Part shown: positions 61,489 to 64,000 of the stretch, one piece after another
Numbering within the stretch: position 1 is the stretch's first letter
Layout of the letters: each line of letters starts with the position of its first letter
Assembly (NCBI GenBank): GCA_023078555.1
Contig: CM041202.1
Coordinates: 5,256,522-5,320,521, forward strand
From: Ulva prolifera
Lineage: Eukaryota; Chlorophyta; Ulvophyceae; Ulvales; Ulvaceae
Direction: 5' to 3'
Length of the DNA stretch: 64,000 nt
Program-made: the position numbers and the translations under genes
Notes under the pieces: generated by a model
What the model was told of the DNA's origin: nothing
The model's database searches: none
Seen by the model: only the letters and a program-made list of their open reading frames with translations

Positions 61489-64000
61489 TCAGTCCGGCAG
61501 GATCGCGTCCTCCAGGCCCGCATCATATCGCAACCCTTGCTCCCGAGAGATGACAAGCCCAGACTTCCGATACATACCCGCATTGCCGCGCTGCAATGAC
61601 ACCGACAACACCCGCAGCGCCCACTGGACAAACGCGCCTTCGGAGATGCGCCCACTGGCAGCGGCCACATCCCCCAACGGACCGACGAACCTCACGGCAG
61701 CCTTGCCCATGAAGCCACACGATTCGACCGCAAACGGAACAAACCGGAACGCGGCATGGTCAGGCACGTCCCGCCGGAAGCGGTCCCGCTTCCTGTCCTC
61801 CGCCCGCTCCGCCGTCGCACCCGTCTCCCGCGCCGCAGCGGCCACGTATGAGGCCGCCGGCGCATGCGTGACCACGACGTCCACGGCCGCCATCTCCAGG
61901 CGCGGCATGACCACGACGACGTCCCCGCGGCGATTCAGCTCAACACCCGCGCCCCTCGCGAGGGCACGGTAGAGCGGCTCCAGGGCAGACTGCAGTCCGG
62001 CGTAAGAGGCGACCAGGCGCAAGGCACGAGCCAGGTTATCATGGCCGAGGTCGATGCCCTGTAGCACGAGTGAGGCCGCATGGTCCGCGACCGCGCGCCC
62101 CACCTCGCGCTGGGCCGCTAGCAGCTTGCCCGAGACGAACGCGTCCGGCAGGTCGCGGGCATCCGCCTCCCACCCCAGCAGCTCATGCAGCTCGTCGAAC
62201 AAGCCTTGCCAGCGCTGCAACAGACTGCCCCGGCTGTGGCCGCGGAGGGGGCGGAGCAGGTCCGGGCAGCCGGCGAGGTTGCGCTCAGCCGTGCCGGCCC
62301 CCGACAGGAAAGCCGCGTCAGCGACGCTGTCCACCAGCATCGTCAGTCCGAGCCCGCCATGCCTGACAGGGGACATCAGCCGGTAAGCAAGCCGCCGCGT
62401 CTCAGCGTCAGTGGCCGAGTTGTCAGACGCGGCAGCAGCATCCGCAACCTCAGGCGGCAGGCACAGGATTGCGGCGGCACCGCGCCACACAGCGGCCTCC
62501 GCCCTGCGCATGTGCGGCTCGAGCACGGCATACGGCACCGTCCGCATCAGGTGCGTCATGCGCACACTCAGGGACACACGCAGCAGGAGGAACTGCGCCT
62601 GCACTGAGAGCGGGATGCGCACGAGGGTCTCGACGAGGCCCTCGACCTCGCGCGCCCGCGCGTCCAGCACCTCGGCGACGTACTCCGGGGTGCCCAGCGG
62701 CGTGCCGACAGCCTTGAAGCCCGCGTGCAGATCCCGAATGCCGAGCTCTGCGGCCACGGCGGCCGCCGCCTCGGCGTCGGCGCTGTGGACGCCGCATTTT
62801 GCCGGGTTCACCTCAAGCCCAATGCTGCGCACGCCGTCAGCTTCCACGCACAGCCGCCGGAACACGGCAGCTCCAGCCGCGAGGTCGCCCGCAATGCTGA
62901 TGTCGTCCAGGTACGCCACCACAGGTGCGCCGGCGCCTGACGCGTCGACGCGCTCCAAGACAGGCTGCAGGGTCAACGCAAACAGGAGGGGGCCCAGGGG
63001 GTCACCTTGGCGGACGCCACGTTGGCAGAGGACCGGCTCGACGTCCTCCGGAGCGCCCGCGATGTGCAGCGGGGTCCCGGCGCCGTACGCCCACTGCGTG
63101 AAGGGCAGCAGCGCCGGGGCACGCTCCTTCACGGCAGCGAACATGGCCGCGCGGTCGATGCAGTTGAAGGCGTTCTTCATGTCGACCGAGAACACCGAAG
63201 CGCCCTCGGCCAGAGCAGAAGACAGGCCGTGCACGACTGTCTCGGTCCCGCCCCGTGTGCCAACGCCGACCTGCAGCGGCGCCAGGCTCTCTCCGATGTC
63301 GCGGCCGTACTCGCGCAGGGCGCACACTGCCGCGAACCGGTACCAGGTCTCCCCCACCGCGATCGGCCGCGTGCCACCGTCCGGCTTCTCCAGGCCGATG
63401 AGGAGCCCGTCCAGCAGGAACGTCTCCCGTGGCAGCATGCCGGACAGCATGTGGTTGACGACCGCCAGCAGCGCGTCGGTGGCTGCGTCCGAGGATTGGC
63501 ATGCTGCGCAGATCATCTCGAACGTCCAGCCGGACGGGCCGGCCGACGACCCCCGATGGTGTGCGCTCACGGCGGCCACCGCCGCCACCAGCGCCTCCCG
63601 TGTCAGGCACAGAGCGGGGACATCCGGGTTCGGCTCCAGAGGGACCGGCGGATCTGCTGGCGGGAACAATGCGCGCAGACCGGCTTGGACCTCCGGGGAC
63701 CGTGCATCTGCGGGCTTGCCATCCTGCAATCCGCGGCCAGCTTTGTGAATGGAGCGCTTGATGCGAAAGCATCTGTCGATGTGTTGCGCCCGCAGCTGAT
63801 CTGCAGACATGGGAGCTTTGCGCCTCCCGGGCCAGCGGCCGGGCGGCGTTTCCTCCCACATCTCCACGGGCAGCCCGAGGGCGTAGTCGCGGCACCGCCC
63901 TGCCGCCGCTTTCCCAGAGCGCCGCCCCCTGCTGTACGCTAGCAGGCGCATGGGCAGGCGCATGAGCTCCTCGAAAGCGGCAACAACCTCCTCTCGCGCG
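61489..64000 (-). mobile_element. LINE-type non-LTR retrotransposon, reverse transcriptase ORF (partial)
   Basis: One uninterrupted minus-strand frame runs from the window edge to a stop at 61489 (over 830 residues) and stays open to position 64000, so the N-terminus lies outside. Reverse-transcriptase motifs in order: SAGPSGWTFEMI, LLIGLEKPDGGTRPIAVGET, motif A FSVDMKNAFNCID, motif B RGVRQGDPLGPLLFAL and motif C AYLDD (YLDD in place of the commoner YADD). A long C-terminal part follows, with RFVPFAVESCGFMGKAAVRF, a segment seen in RT proteins of algal and oomycete elements. No endonuclease, integrase or RNase H domain is visible. The intact frame suggests a recent copy. The clade is not assigned. 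Confidence 0.88.

Noticed and set aside
61550-63942. Plus-strand frames of 300-445 codons opposite the reverse transcriptase
   Set aside because: Composition mirrors the minus-strand gene and no motif is present.

Overview
This is a nuclear genome fragment from a eukaryote with intron-rich genes. No operons, Shine-Dalgarno sites or bacterial gene spacing are visible. A photosynthetic, probably green-algal host is inferred from five points: a plastid-type triose-phosphate/phosphate translocator; an ARM-repeat/BTB protein of the plant ARIA/ABAP1 type; a hydroxyproline-rich, cell-wall-like proline protein; GC-rich coding exons; and introns that mostly begin GTGCG or GTGTG and end TGCAG. The exact lineage cannot be fixed from this sequence. 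Gene models were built by hand from domain homology plus matching splice phase, so 5' and 3' UTRs and some first exons are unresolved.

Layout. A 13-exon gene at 929-11695 (+) encodes one predicted polypeptide of about 1,286 residues: two glycine/sarcosine-type SAM methyltransferases, a ketopantoate-reductase-like 2-oxoacid reductase and a class II aldolase/adducin domain. About 4 kb with little coding content follows. It holds a kinase-like relic and two inverted copies of a 47-bp palindrome. Next on the minus strand come an ARM-BTB protein (15919-~19968), a triose-phosphate translocator with a 27-nt micro-exon (22541-25680) and a divergent protein kinase (27277-29997). After a gap, an ArsJ-type major facilitator gene with a long disordered tail lies at 35070-39337 (+). 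It is followed by the AAA+ ATPase TRIP13/Pch2 (40216-44458, -), a MAP2K-like kinase (45149-46412, +) and phosphoglycerate kinase in five exons (48326-52929, +).

The right end is repeat-rich. It has a (CA)n microsatellite of about 1.8 kb (54710-56502), related G/T-rich dispersed repeats, a proline-rich protein gene whose other strand is an almost pure purine tract (57526-58713, -), a tRNA-like relic, and a LINE-type reverse transcriptase running off the window edge (61489-64000, -).

The most interesting item is the four-domain fusion enzyme. It joins methylation, 2-oxoacid reduction and a zinc aldolase-type fold, as might be expected of a compatible-solute pathway (a betaine or a DMSP-like compound) gathered on one chain. 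That function is inference. A second pattern is that in most multi-exon genes the 5' exons use mixed third positions while middle and 3' exons are almost wholly G/C-ending.
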